DNA from: Lineus longissimus
Lineage: Eukaryota > Nemertea > Pilidiophora > Heteronemertea > Lineidae
Assembly (NCBI RefSeq): GCF_910592395.1
Contig: NC_088316.1
Span: 808,001-868,000, forward strand
Length of the DNA: 60,000 bases
Direction of reading: 5' to 3'
The translations under genes were made by a program, and so were the position numbers. Numbering within the stretch: the stretch's first letter is position 1; every line of letters begins with the position of its first letter. The notes under the pieces are model-generated. The model ran no database searches, was not told where the DNA came from, and worked only from the letters and a program-made list of their open reading frames with translations. Below, piece after piece: positions 21,766 to 33,279 of this stretch.

Positions 21766-22335
21766 CCAAATGAAAAGAATGACTCTCTTTGAAAATGAGC
21801 AGCAAGAGCTGGCTCACATACAAAGATAAAATATGCACATGTCTCCTGTAATTCACATCACATGCGTATTATATCATAATACATTTATCAACAATCAAAC
21901 CTTGTTTTTTTTCTTCTTATGAAAGTTCAACGAAAAAAGCTTGGCATGTACTTCGGCCACTGAACGAAATTAAATCTTCCCGAGTGTGAAATTCGGTACC
22001 TGATTTGTAACATTATATCCATAAGGTTACCATGGTTACGATTCTAAATCGCTGTTAATTGACAAATAATGCAATTTGTTTGAATGTGAAATGTTTCGTG
22101 TATCGTTTTATCAAATTATCTTCATATATTTTCAAATTCGAGGCCATGTTCTCCCTGACATACTTACTATACCTCATCGAGAATCAATAAGGAAGCACGT
22201 CAAGATTAGTTTGAAGCCAAGAAGTCGGGTTCGTTTGAAAGGTGTCCGGATAGACCTGGGAAAAGAGCTAAACACTATCAAGCGCTATCTGAGACTTGTA
22301 TTTATCTATTCACATCAAGACCGTGGGATTATGTA

Positions 22336-22490
22336 GAGTTCATGTTTTCACTTGTAACGTGTCACTGTTCACGTTTCATGCGTGACATCAGAGCAACGAG
22401 CAAGTCATTCCAAAGAGCGGGCTACATACGATTCACGAGTTCACCTTCGTCACTTAACTCGTGAATCATGACCAGTACAACGTGAACCCA
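22336..22490 (+). mobile_element. Family-A MITE, copy 3
   Basis: Starts GAGTTCATGTTTTCACTTGT and ends ACAACGTGAACC. The core CAAAGAGCGGGCTACATACG is shared with the other copies. Slightly shortened internally. Confidence 0.75.
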
Positions 22491-22898
22491 TACACAGGCC
22501 ATAAGCGTAATTATAGCCGACTACTAGTAAAGTTGCTGGTTTGAATTTCATTTCATTAAAAAGAGGTGCGTCCTCCTTGCGCATGACGGAAGGCAATATT
22601 GTCAAAAGCCTACTCTGACAAGAGTCAGACTGCGGCGACAAACTACTCATTCAGCTCAGCAGTTGATTGAGCGAATTCAATGGTCTAATACACTGGCTAA
22701 GTGGAACGTAAACGTTGGATATCGCCGAGCTATTACAGAATAAACAGAAGCTTGATTGGCGACGAAATAACAAAAAAACACGTCGATACTGACAATGGCG
22801 CTATAAAATGGCTAGCGCAGCTGGGGAGCTGAAATAAAAGACGCTCAGGATGGCGAAGTGACCGAGGAAGACGGCATAGTACTGTGTTTTTTCGTCAG
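22491..22898. other. Unassigned DNA before a possible exon
   Basis: Nothing recognisable except the pyrimidine-rich acceptor ending at 22,898. Confidence 0.3.
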
Positions 22899-23150
22899 TC
22901 GCGTTGGTTTGATTGTGGAGGTCTTGAGAAATGGTACGCGTTAAAGGCAGGTGTGACGTTCGAAAATGTCCACCTGGAAAGTGTCTGGACCTATTGTATT
23001 CATCGGTCTATTCTAAAGACTGAAAGTGCAAAGTTTTTGTCATGTTTTAAGAGTCAGGTTTTGAGCTTTTCGTATTTTGCTGACGAATTAAAGGATGGAT
23101 TCATTCCGTTGGCCCTGCTGTCTAACACAGCCATACCCACCGTGACCTAG
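22899..23150 (+). CDS. Possible terminal exon
   Basis: A strong acceptor (ctgtgttttttcgtcag) precedes an 83-codon open frame ending in a stop at 23,148-23,150. It starts SRWFDCGGLEKWYALKAG and has protein-like composition, with three cysteines and several aromatic residues. A donor-like GCAG/GTGTGA inside it (near 22,950) could end a much shorter exon. No family is recognised and no partner exon was found, although the signal-peptide exon at 18,150 lies upstream on the same strand (it needs a phase-1 partner, while this frame enters in phase 0). Confidence 0.3.
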   Translation, partial: SRWFDCGGLEKWYALKAGVTFENVHLESVWTYCIHRSILKTESAKFLSCFKSQVLSFSYFADELKDGFIPLALLSNTAIPTVT

Positions 23151-23639
23151 AAAAGCTAGTGTAAAGTTGTTCATGTGCACGCCAATAGTGATGAAACACC
23201 TTTTTTCGCTTTTGCTGCGAAATTAATCCCAGTAGCTGAAAACTCAGGACGGAGTAATTTTACCATCGGCACAAATACAGAGGCAATTGGCCCAATTTGA
23301 ATAATTTTAATGCTGCGTCAAAATGTATCATAATTTACGAGTCTGCCTAAAAAGAGCTAGTTTACAAAATGTTGCGTGCCGCGAATGATAACCACTTGGA
23401 TATCTAGATAATATTTTAATAGAGCTAATGTAACATATTAATCAAAACATAAGGTGAAACCTTGACATGGTTCAGTACCAAGCTCCTGGGACCAGGCACT
23501 AGTGTGGTAACCCGGCAGGAACGGGTGCCCGTTTTGCGAGAAACCCCTAGATTCGACTTCATAAGCCAGGTATTTAGTACATGTATGGCATGTTAGTTTA
23601 GGATGCCCCCTGTCACCTCACACCAATCACGATCGTGCT

Positions 23640-24025
23640 TTTTATACCAGGAAAAGGAAAAACTTGCTCTTTATTAGGAAAAGGAAAATATTGTCTCAAT
23701 TAGGAAAAGCAGACCATTGTATTTATTAGGAAAATACAAAATAGCATCTCTTTTCCAAATTTTTTACCTTTATTCGGAAAATGCAAACAACATGGCCTTC
23801 ATTTGGAAAATGTTCCCTAACTGTCTATTGCACCGTTTTTGCTTTAATTGAGAAAAGGCAAACCACGGTGTCTATTCCAACCTTTGTTGCTTTCATTAGG
23901 ACAAGGCAAACCAGCATGTCTATTGCAGCGTTTTGCCTTTATTAGGAAAAGGTGAAACATCATTTTTACTCCGGCGTTTTGCCTTCGCTAAGAAAGGCAA
24001 ACCAGCATTTTGTATTTATCAGGTA
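23640..24025. repeat. Degenerate tandem array, about 60-bp unit
   Basis: Repeated TTGCCTTTATTAGGAAAAGG, GCAAACCAGCATGTCTATTG and similar words; units are most alike at 23,830-23,960 and decay on both sides. Confidence 0.75.
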
Positions 24026-24690
24026 ATTAGGTTTCTAAATGATGATTCTATAGCTGAAGGGGTGACGAAAAATAACAAGCCAACTCGACTGGCGTTGACT
24101 TTAGAGTCCAAAGCATTTTAGAATTTGATCGGCCACAGAGTTGGCGATACTACACTCCCGTTAATAGCTATCCGTGGTGTTGAAAAAAGCACGAGAGTTC
24201 TGTGGAAACGTGCTTGCAATAATTTACTATAAACTCGTTTGCAAGCTGTTCATGCTTCTATACTGGCAAGGGAATAGCTGGAGGCAATATCACATATGGT
24301 TTGCATGCAGTTAATTCAATTCTTATGGATAATATACTGAAGTGGTAATGGTGAATGCATGCACTGTCACGATATAGAACGCTATCTTCAGCGGAACAAC
24401 CGAATCATACCCAATTGGTTGCTTTTGGAAGAGATTTGAAGTAACATTTAAAAAACGAGTGCACTCACTGCTACTTTTTGTAAATGTCTTTGAAAATACA
24501 TCATTAACGCCTGAAAAATATCGCTATGAACGTATTACGTGAAAAAATTTCGGAAAGAAAATATCATTAAGTATTTATATTAGCCATACGAAGCAGCAAA
24601 CTGTTTAGCCTGAGGCCCGTGCGTTGCAGCTTGCAGTGTCTTGATTTCCCCGGCTGCATGGATGCCTTTGAGACATCATCGAGCGGCATT
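24026..24690. other. Stretch without recognised features
   Basis: Nothing that I can support. Confidence 0.3.
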
Positions 24691-24691
24691 C

Positions 24692-25454
24692 CATTACCAG
24701 CTATTGCGGGCCTAGCCAATTAAGCCAATTAGTGCACCTGCTTAATTGGTCCTGGCAAGCCTAATGGAAAATGCATAGGAAATATCAATAAAGTTGGCTT
24801 TTTGGGCGGGGTGTTAAAATAATCCCAACTCCCGACTTCTGACACAATTCTATATATGTCTAGGTATTTACTGGCAAAATTTGGAGTGATTTGGATGGAA
24901 ATTCGATGTGTCCATCTATAGGTTGAAAATTTTGGTAAATCTGTAATGCTTCACTCGTAGCCCGTAGTGTAAATTCCTGAGAAAGTGGGTTTTGGGGGCT
25001 TTTCTAGCTGCGCTAGCTCCGAAACTATACATTTGATACAAACTCCCGACTTCAGACGTGGTTGATATAACTCTTAGGATTATATTCCCAAGATTTCAGC
25101 TTTATTGGAGAACAATTCATAGTGTCCATAGGGGGGTTGAAAATTGGAGGATTTTCAATTTTTTTTCCCAACAAATATGCGAAAAACATTACTTTCCACC
25201 TAGAATTTATCAAAATTTCGCAAACTATCATAAAGGACTTCCTTGCAACAATCATTTGTGAAGCTTTCAAAACTTTTGGCTGATTTATTTGACCCTAAAT
25301 CAGCAAAAACCAAACATTTTAGTGTTTGTATGCACCAATGCACAGGAGGCTAATTGCCAGATTAATTCACACCTTTCCAATCTCAAACAATAGGAATGAT
25401 GGAGTCTCCCTCTATTCAAAACAGAGTGTGCTAGGCCCGCAATAGCTGGTAATG
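24692..25454. mobile_element. 763-bp element with perfect 25-bp TIRs
   Basis: TIRs at 24,692-24,716 and 25,430-25,454 match perfectly over 25 bases beginning CATTACCAGCTATTGCGGGC. A subterminal hairpin (CCAATTAAG ... CTTAATTGG) sits inside the left end. The interior holds two diverged direct copies of one another, each beginning near AACTCCCGACTTC (about 24,825 and 25,042) and passing GTGTCCAT and GGTTGAAAAT. No target duplication is certain: a TA dinucleotide within the outer bases is possible. No transposase. Confidence 0.82.
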
Positions 25455-28100
25455 CGTGATGAATGTCAACTCCGTAGATCGTCAATTCAATTACAGCTTC
25501 TTAAAGTCATATTCGACCTCAAGCCGATTTGGTCCCGGGGAAAGACCAAGCGCCTTGATGAGAGTGAAAGGATTCAGGTCTCCTTAATGCGATTCCTCCG
25601 GGGAGACGCCAGCTCTTTGGGGATGTCTGCGAGCAGGTTATTCGAAGAGCGTCGTAATGCCAAGCTCGTTCACGCGCTAATTGCCATTTTCTTCTCTTGA
25701 AACCAGCGCTCAAGAGCTTTATGACTTCTTGTCACGCGAAGATGTGATGTTCTACTCGGTACAACAAATTGATTATGACGTCGATTGAATAGACGTAGGT
25801 TGTTCAAGCTTTGATCAAGGTTGGAGAATTTGATCTTGTCTGGCCCCTTGGGCATTTGGCCTCGAAGGCTGAGGTGCGTGGGAAGGAAAACTACATCAGA
25901 TTGCAAATTAAAAGGCTAGCTGATGTCTATGATGTATCAGGCCGTGATACAGTGTCATTACAATCATTGCAGACAGCCGCTGTAAAGCTAACGTCAGTTG
26001 GATGTAAACTACATACACTATGACGAATCGATCTGCAAGACCCTTCGAATTTTATCAAATTGAATTGAAATTCCGTAACTAATTTGGGTTGTCGTATTCG
26101 CAGTTAATCTGGCAGATTAAAGGGGTGAAAGGTGATTACACAATACGCTGTTATCTCTGCTACCTGCCTGAACAACTACAAAAGTATTTACCACGACTAG
26201 TTATGCATGAGCGAAATCGCGTACGAATAAAATAATTGTGTCTTTGCTTGATGCATGTAGAGTATGCATTGGCGGTTGCATAATGTATTGTACAGCCAAT
26301 CTGCATACAGAAACGGCAAATTACTTAATATCGCCTCAAGTCTGTCTCAAGCAATCAGAATTCTATTGACATACATCTTTGCATTCATTGTTTTAATTAG
26401 AAACTGATTACAGCCTGGCCTCGCTGTCGCAGCTGCGCACAAAATATAAAAAGGAAAGCTTTTAGTTCTGATACTGCCAGGCTGCTGGAAAAACTTGTTT
26501 ATAAAGCGGCTAATAGATAAGTCAGAACTATGGTTACATCTCACTCTTGTCAAAAACAACATGACATCCTACTATATGTTTATCTTCACTCTTTCAGCCC
26601 GCTAGTGGGGCGAAAAAATGCACACAACTAAGAATTTTTTAAAGATTCATATCAAATTTGTCAATTTGTCGGCCATTTGTAAATTCGCTGAATGAACACA
26701 TCGTCAAGAAAATTCATAAACACGGTTGATCGTTGTCAATGACTGCGAAGATGGAGCCATTCTTTGAACGTCTATTCGTAATGTTGTTGTTTTTCAAAGT
26801 AGAAGTTTGTGTACAATAAGGTTGCTTAGTTGCTAACATAAAATACTCCCGGCTAAACACACGGTTGTGTGCTGCGCGAACTCGTCGGCTCAAAGAGGTA
26901 CGCCGTTCGTACTTGATCGTGTATCGGGAAAATAGAAATGCAGTTAAACAAAATACCGAAATGCAGTTATCGTGCATGCAAATTTGCTGGACCTTTGTGT
27001 TTTTTTAGTATCAGCATATCTGTCTACAAAACGGCAATGCCAACGTTTATGTTCAGTTCGTATCTAAGTACGAAATTGGGAGTTTTTCACATTCATTTGC
27101 AAATTTCAGATATTTTAACGAACGGCGTAGGCCTTTAAGGCTGAAGGGATCCGAAGTAAAACTAATGCAGTAGTCTTCTAAAACAATGAAAAAACCGATA
27201 CCTCCAGTTCGGTGTAAGAAGAGCCGCAGTACATTATGGGGCCCGCTATAGTTACTTTGTAACCAGTAATCATTGTTCTCTTTTTTTGTAAGACTGCCAA
27301 AGTTTGCCAATTTGCTTCACCGTCATCAGAAGAAAACAATCCTGTTCCTTTGGGGGTCGAAACAGGAGCTAGGTTTTCAGACATTTGTACCATGGACACT
27401 TAGGACAGGCTCTATTAGTATCTAAAGAGGTTAAAGCGTTATTGTGTCGACTTCTCTGTGGGTGTAATAAGTGGACACTGGCTGTGAAAAAACTCAAGAC
27501 AACAGGGCACTACATTGAGGCTTCAATACGCACCTCACGTGACTGATATTTGGACAAACCGGAGGCAGGTTGGCCGCCTTTACTCCGTTTTGAATGATGT
27601 GCACCCGCGTACATCAAATAGATCATAACAACGATTGAGCTCAAAAGCAATTTTAAAGCAGATTTTGAAACAAAATTACTTTATGTTATCAAAAGAACTT
27701 ATGGTGGAAGACTTTATGCTTTAATTGGCCGTTGATATTACATTCATTTTATCGAATTACAACAGTGGTGATGTGTTACCACCTGTGCACGACCCCCTGC
27801 GCGAGATTGTTACCAGTCAACAGTTTATGTGGAGGCTTTTGGAACTCGTACTGTTTTATAACAATGCTCGATATTGCTTTGATCTGGAGGGGATCAACCT
27901 TACAATGCTGTAGCATCCAAGCATGGTGCTGTCCTGACCTGATGGCAGTGCTCTGAGAACACCCTCTATAAGATGGTAGCCCCAGCTAGCCTGATGTGCC
28001 CGTGTGTTGTGCTCCGGCAAACCGACGCACCCGGCTTCGTAATCTTTAATTAAAACCACCATTTCGGTATCGTTTTTTCGATGAGGGCATTTCCACATCA
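25455..28100. other. Long stretch without recognised genes
   Basis: Several open frames of 60-110 codons overlap on both strands but none has splice support or protein-like composition. An open frame at 27,725-27,913 lies just before the transposase-like fragment and might be a decayed part of it. Confidence 0.35.
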
Positions 28101-28113
28101 TGGAACAGCCCCT

Positions 28114-28301
28114 TGGGGGAATTGAAATGGAAATTTCTCGAGTTCTCACCAACTCGCATCGAATGTCAATACGATAGCACAACTTTTTCTTCACTGGAGT
28201 GTCATTACGGCTACTGGTGTAGCCAAGTGGGGATTCCTGGCCACCTTAACGACTTAATGATCTCAACGTCAAGTCGCCTACTTGACCGTACTATACCATG
28301 A
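28114..28301 (+). pseudogene. Possible Harbinger/PIF-type transposase fragment
   Basis: A 62-codon frame reads LECHYGYWCSQVGIPGHLND then LMISTSSRLLDRTIP before a stop. The G-x-PG-xx-ND-xx-I-xxx-S-xLL pattern resembles the conserved DDE-domain block of Harbinger-type nucleases (family form FGxPGSxNDxNVLxRSPL). No start, no second catalytic block and no flanking TIRs were found, so this is at most a remnant. The motif match was recognised by eye only. Confidence 0.33.
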
Positions 28302-28489
28302 CAATCGACCATATGTGACAAAAATACCATCCAAGATCTACAGCTGCTTGGTTCACCATGCGCTAATGGCTTTTTGTCATGTTAATATACATGTACATCA
28401 TATGATGAATGACAAGTCTATACACCTCTAATAGATTAAAACTTCCTGTTACAGGAAGACGTCAGTAGGCCTATTCGCTCTTGCCGGTT

Positions 28490-28690
28490 AGGCCTATCGA
28501 CCGCATGAAGCTGTTTCATGGGGGTCGATGTTATCAAGATTCAACCCGATAACCCTTTGATAAGACAGTAGACAATGAGAATTTAGACTAAGGTACGAGC
28601 GAGCTTTGTTTAAAGACAATAGGCTGTGTATTTGACTAGGCTGGGATCAACTGCTAAGCAAGGGGCAGAGAAACGCAATGGTGTGTTCGA
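28490..28690 (+). repeat. Dispersed repeat family B, copy 3
   Basis: Begins with an imperfect hairpin around CATGAAGCTGTTTCATG flanked by CGACC/GGTCG, then GATAACCCTTTGATAAGACA and the family core, ending near GCAAGGGGCAGAGAAA. Confidence 0.7.
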
Positions 28691-29339
28691 GCGAGTAACG
28701 GGGCAAGGGGAAAATACACCAGGATTGAAGTCATTACACCCTGGCTGGAATTTCATATTCCTTAGTTCAGTTGGCCTCGGCGTTTGGGGAAGCTCTTCTC
28801 TAGGGTATGAAGATGGGCCACATTTTCCTGTTTCAATGCGCAATCAGGGCAACATCTGACTCATATTTCAACAAGTGCATCAGACTATTTGCAGAAAATG
28901 TCTGTAAGTCAAAAGGCCACAGCGCATAATGCTTGAATTGACATATTGATAACTTCTACTTCTTAAGGGGCCGATGCATAGCCATGAAATTAATAAGTCT
29001 TCGCTCAAATAGATTCTGTATAAGTGGTGAGGCGTCATATCATGATCGCTTTTCACTCGAGGCCCACTCAAATAACCACTTAATAGCTGCGAGAGAATTT
29101 TTGATTCTCTTCTAATAAACTATGATGAAAAAAAGAATATACGAGATGAAATGATCAATGTTTGTCGGCTGAGGAAGCAAGGATACGAGTACACTTGATT
29201 GAACACAAGCCTCAACTATTCTCGAGGTTAAAGTGACTATACAGTGGTGTCTCTCTAAGCAGACATCTCTGATGGCAGGACAACCTCTCTATTAGGGACA
29301 GAGGTTTGGATCGCAAATTCATTTCTATACAATTCTTGA
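28691..29339. other. Stretch without recognised features
   Basis: No gene or repeat that I can support. Confidence 0.3.
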
Positions 29340-29625
29340 GGACGAACTTATTCATAAGTTCAAAATCCTGAAAAATTTTCAAAGCCAAATTTGGGGGGGG
29401 GCTAATAATGTTTCTTTATTTTGACCAGAAAAAAAAGAAAAAAGTGAAAAAAATATTTGAACTTAAAAATTGTTTATCCTGCAGAATTGAATTTTTCATA
29501 AGTTCAAAATTCTAAAAAATTTTCAAAGCCAACATTTTTTTTGGGCTGATGATGGTTCTTCATTTTGAGCAGAAAAAAACAAGTGAAAAAAATATTTGGA
29601 CTTAGAAATTTTTTCATCCTTAAGA
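29340..29625 (+). repeat. Repeat family R, tandem dimer 2
   Basis: Two units (about 29,345-29,470 and 29,490-29,625) in the same orientation and spacing as the dimer at 3,905-4,180, including CATAAGTTCAAAATTCT and AAAAAAATATTTG blocks. Confidence 0.72.
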
Positions 29626-30524
29626 GTTGTTGCTGTTGTTGATATCAAACTTAACCTGAAAAAACTTCAAACTTTGCATGATATGAACTAAGGACATCGA
29701 TGTGAACAGACGTGGTGAAGTGGCATTCGTTTGAACGGATTGATTATTGATATAAGAAAGGTCCCCTGGGAAGACGTCTGAGAGATTTGTTTACTCCTCG
29801 TCCTCTGCTCTTTAAGATGAGACAGTTTATAAGTCAAAGGATGATCTTCTGTCCTCAGTACCCCATCCATTTGTAAGAACAAAACAACTAAAGGACCAAG
29901 GGAGTTTTTACGGGCATTATCACTAAGCTGTCGGCTGCCCAGTCACCTTACACTCTACAGTTCAGAAGTTCCCATCATCAAATTGTACATAAAAAGGAAA
30001 ACTTTAAACTGTTGATGCCTTTTACCTAACTGAACGCACGGCGTAGTTGGTGGACGCTGTTTAGGATGACCCAGGAATGTGAAAGTTGTCCGGGTGACTG
30101 ATGGCGCATCGCTTTGTTCCAATTGCCCCGACACCTTCGTATCATCAGAGTCAAAAGATGTGGTAGCTCATAAATCACTGAGACAAATACCAAAGAACAC
30201 TTCAAACTGTTGTCTTTGAATGTCTCGAGAATACATATTGAATTGATGCATGGTCTCACTGGGATTTGGTGGCTTCACCAACAAGTGGGTCACGTTGAGA
30301 TGACAGTAGTGAATTTAAGAAACAGTCTCTTTGGCATTTGGTGTTTTGGCGCTTGTGCAAGATTGAGACTGACGAGCGTTGGGGAGTACTCACGCGGTGC
30401 CAAATCGCTTGACCGATTGACCCTAAGGAACAGCTTTTTCGATGACAATAACCCGTCCGAATCCTTGCGATTGGTGAAATTGAAGAGTATGAGAAGTTCA
30501 TTACGCCCCTCTGAGCTTCTTAAA
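29626..30524. other. Stretch without recognised genes
   Basis: A 114-codon frame at 30,210-30,554 overlaps the start of repeat family C and has no splice or family support; left uncalled. Confidence 0.3.
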
Positions 30525-30730
30525 AACCATAACAAGTTTTTCGGCCATCGCTGACAAATATGCACCCCATAAAGGGTGTTTTGGTGAGATGGAAAAAACC
30601 CAGATGGTTTCTGAGATTTTGAAAAACCTCTAAGAGTTTTTCACTTGGCTGAACTCTACGGGGTGAATATTTGTGTTGGTCGAGATTATAAAAGGGTTTT
30701 CAAGGGCTAAAAAACCTTTACTTTTGCGAG
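30525..30730. mobile_element. Repeat family C, palindromic copy 1
   Basis: An imperfect palindrome: TTTTTCGGCCATCGCTGACA then AAATATGCACCCC on the left is mirrored by GGGGTGAATATTTGTGTTGG on the right, with AACCT/AGGTT-type stems inside. Fragments at about 37,365-37,430, 40,985-41,060 and 51,168-51,320. Probably a foldback MITE. Confidence 0.6.
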
Positions 30731-32350
30731 TATTCTATTAGAATGGTGGCCTCCCGAAAAACTGCTCCCCGGCTTTCCTAACATCCGATGTCGAAGTCAG
30801 GAAGCAGAGGGGTAATTGACCTTTTCCTGATTAGGCAATTAACCAGGGCCAATTAAATCTGCCGAGGTAGAGCGACTGAAGTTTCAAACAAGATTAAACT
30901 GTTTAAATTGTGCTCGCTTTATCGAATTTTAAATTTTTGCGTTTGAACTGGCGAACTGATCTCCAGAAAATATGATCTGTTAACCTTTCTCGCTTTTCCA
31001 ATCAACCTTCTGGATGGATGTAGTGGAACAAAGTTTCAACCGGTTAGGTCTGTTTAATAGCTTGCTTATCCAATTACCTTGTAGTTTACCTAAAAATATG
31101 CCCATTTGCCATTTTGCTTTGTTCCGTTACTTCTGTCGAAGTTCAATCTAGAGTTGGATGAAGCCAATTAAGTCCAACCCTTAGCATCCTTTTAATGTTT
31201 ATAGCTTGATGTTGATGTGAGGAAAAGGGAAGAACGGATTTCCATTCACTTAAAGTTTTCAACTTTTCTTGCTTATCCAACAAACACACTAGTTTCCCAA
31301 ACATCGGCGAAGAAATGTTACTCAGGGTTCGAATGAACAGAGAGCAATGACACGGACTTGTACACAGAACTTGTCAAGAAATCCGTGGCAATGATGATCA
31401 ACGTTTCTTGTCGATCCAACTCTCTCGCCGGCTGCCTTTTTCCCCCCAATTTGCAGGTTCACCGTTACTCGCGTACAAGAAGTTGAAGCCTTAAGCAACC
31501 AACTCTCAGATATAACCCTTGCTTTCTCCGTAGCTTTCATGGGAGGAGGAAACGAACAGAGTCTACTACCTCCCTTGCTGGTTAAACTTATTTGCCAGTT
31601 TATCAAGTTACCGTTCCTACCATAAAGGAATATGCCGCACTTAGCGATCAAAATGTTCGTAAATGAAGCCATAAACTTTCAGAAGTCTCCAATGACGTAT
31701 GCTTTTCCCGTAGCTTTCTTTTTCCTTTGCATTCTTGATATGGGGCCCATACCCAAGATAATCTCATCAGTCACTGTTAATTGCCGATTAAAGTTCAAAG
31801 CATTGGAAGTCAAAGCTTTGTTCCCTTGTGGATTTGCTGCGAGAGTGAATCAAACAAGGGAAGCGTGTTAGGATCACAGACCAAGTAAAACTCCAACATC
31901 TGTCAAAAGCGGGCGAACTATCATCTTCCCATTATAAGGGTAGGCTACCTTTCGCGAAAAGAATCCGCCAAACTTATGCTCTCCTTTGGCTGTTGCCGCA
32001 TGCCTAAAGAACAAGCAAGGGTAGGAATCTCGATTAGATACAAGTATATGTAATATACTTGTATGCAAACCCTAGGTCTGATCACCGACATCTTGTGTTT
32101 TACCATTTTTACCTTACAAATTTAATGCTCGACCAAATTTTGTTCAGATTTTTATGATACATTTTCATTTCATCTAAAATTCGCCCCCAAGTTCTGATCA
32201 CATTTAAGACACGAAACGCCATTAATTTTTTCGAGATAAGTTCTCAAGACAGTTAGGATGCAATAACCACAATATAGCAAGGCAATATTGAGTTACTCGA
32301 CGAATAGTCAGCTCAGAGGTGAACCTCGCCAAAGAATAAACAGGATAGTC
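30731..32350. other. Stretch without recognised genes
   Basis: A 116-codon minus-strand frame (31,322-31,672) and a 79-codon plus frame (31,632-31,871) overlap here; neither resembles a known family nor has good splice borders. Confidence 0.3.
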
Positions 32351-32351
32351 C

Positions 32352-33012
32352 TTGCTTCCAGAACAAGCAATGATGCAGTCATGACACGTATGATGCTTTC
32401 ACGAGGCGACTCATAAGAGCGAGGACGAGATAAAAATGAGAATAACTGGGAAGAAAGTCGTGTCAGACTGCGATGAAGAATGCTTTTAACGTTTGATTGT
32501 TTTGTGAGCCTGTGTCGTTAATAGCAAGATTAGTCTGCTTTTGCAGGGCCAAGAATTGTTGTTAGTGAAAATGGACTTCTGACAAGGCCAGCCGGCAGTT
32601 AGTCACGACCAGAGTCTTTTGGCTCATCGTAGGGGAGTATATGCATTATCTTGTACCCAGCACTGACGTGCCGCGTCTCTACACTCCTCCATAATTTGTC
32701 CGGTTCTAAACGGTCTCCAGCGGGAGTTGCCGACCGATCTATATCGGCAGAAGATTTGGCAGAGAACATTGGATTCGTAGTAACGGAACGCTGAAAGAAA
32801 GGTTGACACGACATTTTTTTGTGTTTTCCCTGTTGAAAAGTCATGATCTCCCTTGCTTCCAGAACGAGTAATGATGTAGTCACGACACGTATGATTCTCT
32901 CTTTATGAGGCGACTCATTAGAGCGCGCGAAGGCGAGAAATGAAAAAACAGTGGTCGTGATAGAATGCACCAAAGGGTCTTCACGGCTCAGACAAGATTA
33001 GTCTACCGCTGG
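32352..33012 (-). repeat. Diverged duplication with a frame-preserving core
   Basis: A segment at about 32,352-32,440 is repeated at about 32,853-32,945, with weaker similarity continuing to CAAGATTAGTCT (32,527 and 32,993). On the minus strand both copies read (R)S-x-ESP-...-IIRV-x-T-x-SLLVLEAR, and their length difference is a multiple of three. This may reflect old coding sequence, but neither copy has convincing splice borders. Confidence 0.5.
32624..32790 (-). CDS. Candidate terminal exon, cysteine-rich
   Basis: On the minus strand a strong acceptor (cctttctttcag) precedes two bases and then 54 codons to a stop at 32,626-32,624 (entry in phase 2). The peptide starts FRYYESNVLCQIFCRYRSVG, has cysteines at 10, 14, 36 and 43, and includes GQIMEECRDAARQCWVQDNA. 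Composition and acceptor strongly suggest an extracellular or cysteine-bridged C-terminus. No upstream exon was identified at higher coordinates and I cannot name the family. A longer frame on the same strand (32,599-32,973) is out of register and less protein-like. Confidence 0.42.
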
Positions 33013-33089
33013 TGTTGTTGACGTCTTTGGCGAGAAGGCGCGAGACTGGAGCGAGTGTCTCTATCCTCCTGATAATCTTAGGTACCGGC

Positions 33090-33262
33090 GAGAGGAGTGA
33101 CATAGTGGTAGAGCACTAGATTCATAATTAAATTATAATCTCGAATGGCCAGCCCAATAGCAAAGGGTAAAAATTAAGTACTTTGAACGATGGAACCACA
33201 TTGGGTTCGTTGCTTTCTTAGAGTAACCAGCCTAAAAGTTTCGTCTTTATCATTATCATTAG
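33090..33262 (+). repeat. tRNA-derived SINE
   Basis: The head contains an A-box-like TAGTGGTAGAGCACTAGATT and a degenerate B box (ATCTCGAATGG). The tail ends in TTATCATTATCATTA. Typical SINE layout, decayed. Confidence 0.55.
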
Positions 33263-33279
33263 CATATTATGTGCAAACA

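Noticed and set aside
25052-25270. Pair of 67-72 codon frames on both strands
   Set aside because: Both lie inside the non-coding 763-bp TIR element.
30210-30554. 114-codon plus-strand frame
   Set aside because: Runs into palindromic repeat C; long open frames on the opposite strand show low stop density, not coding.
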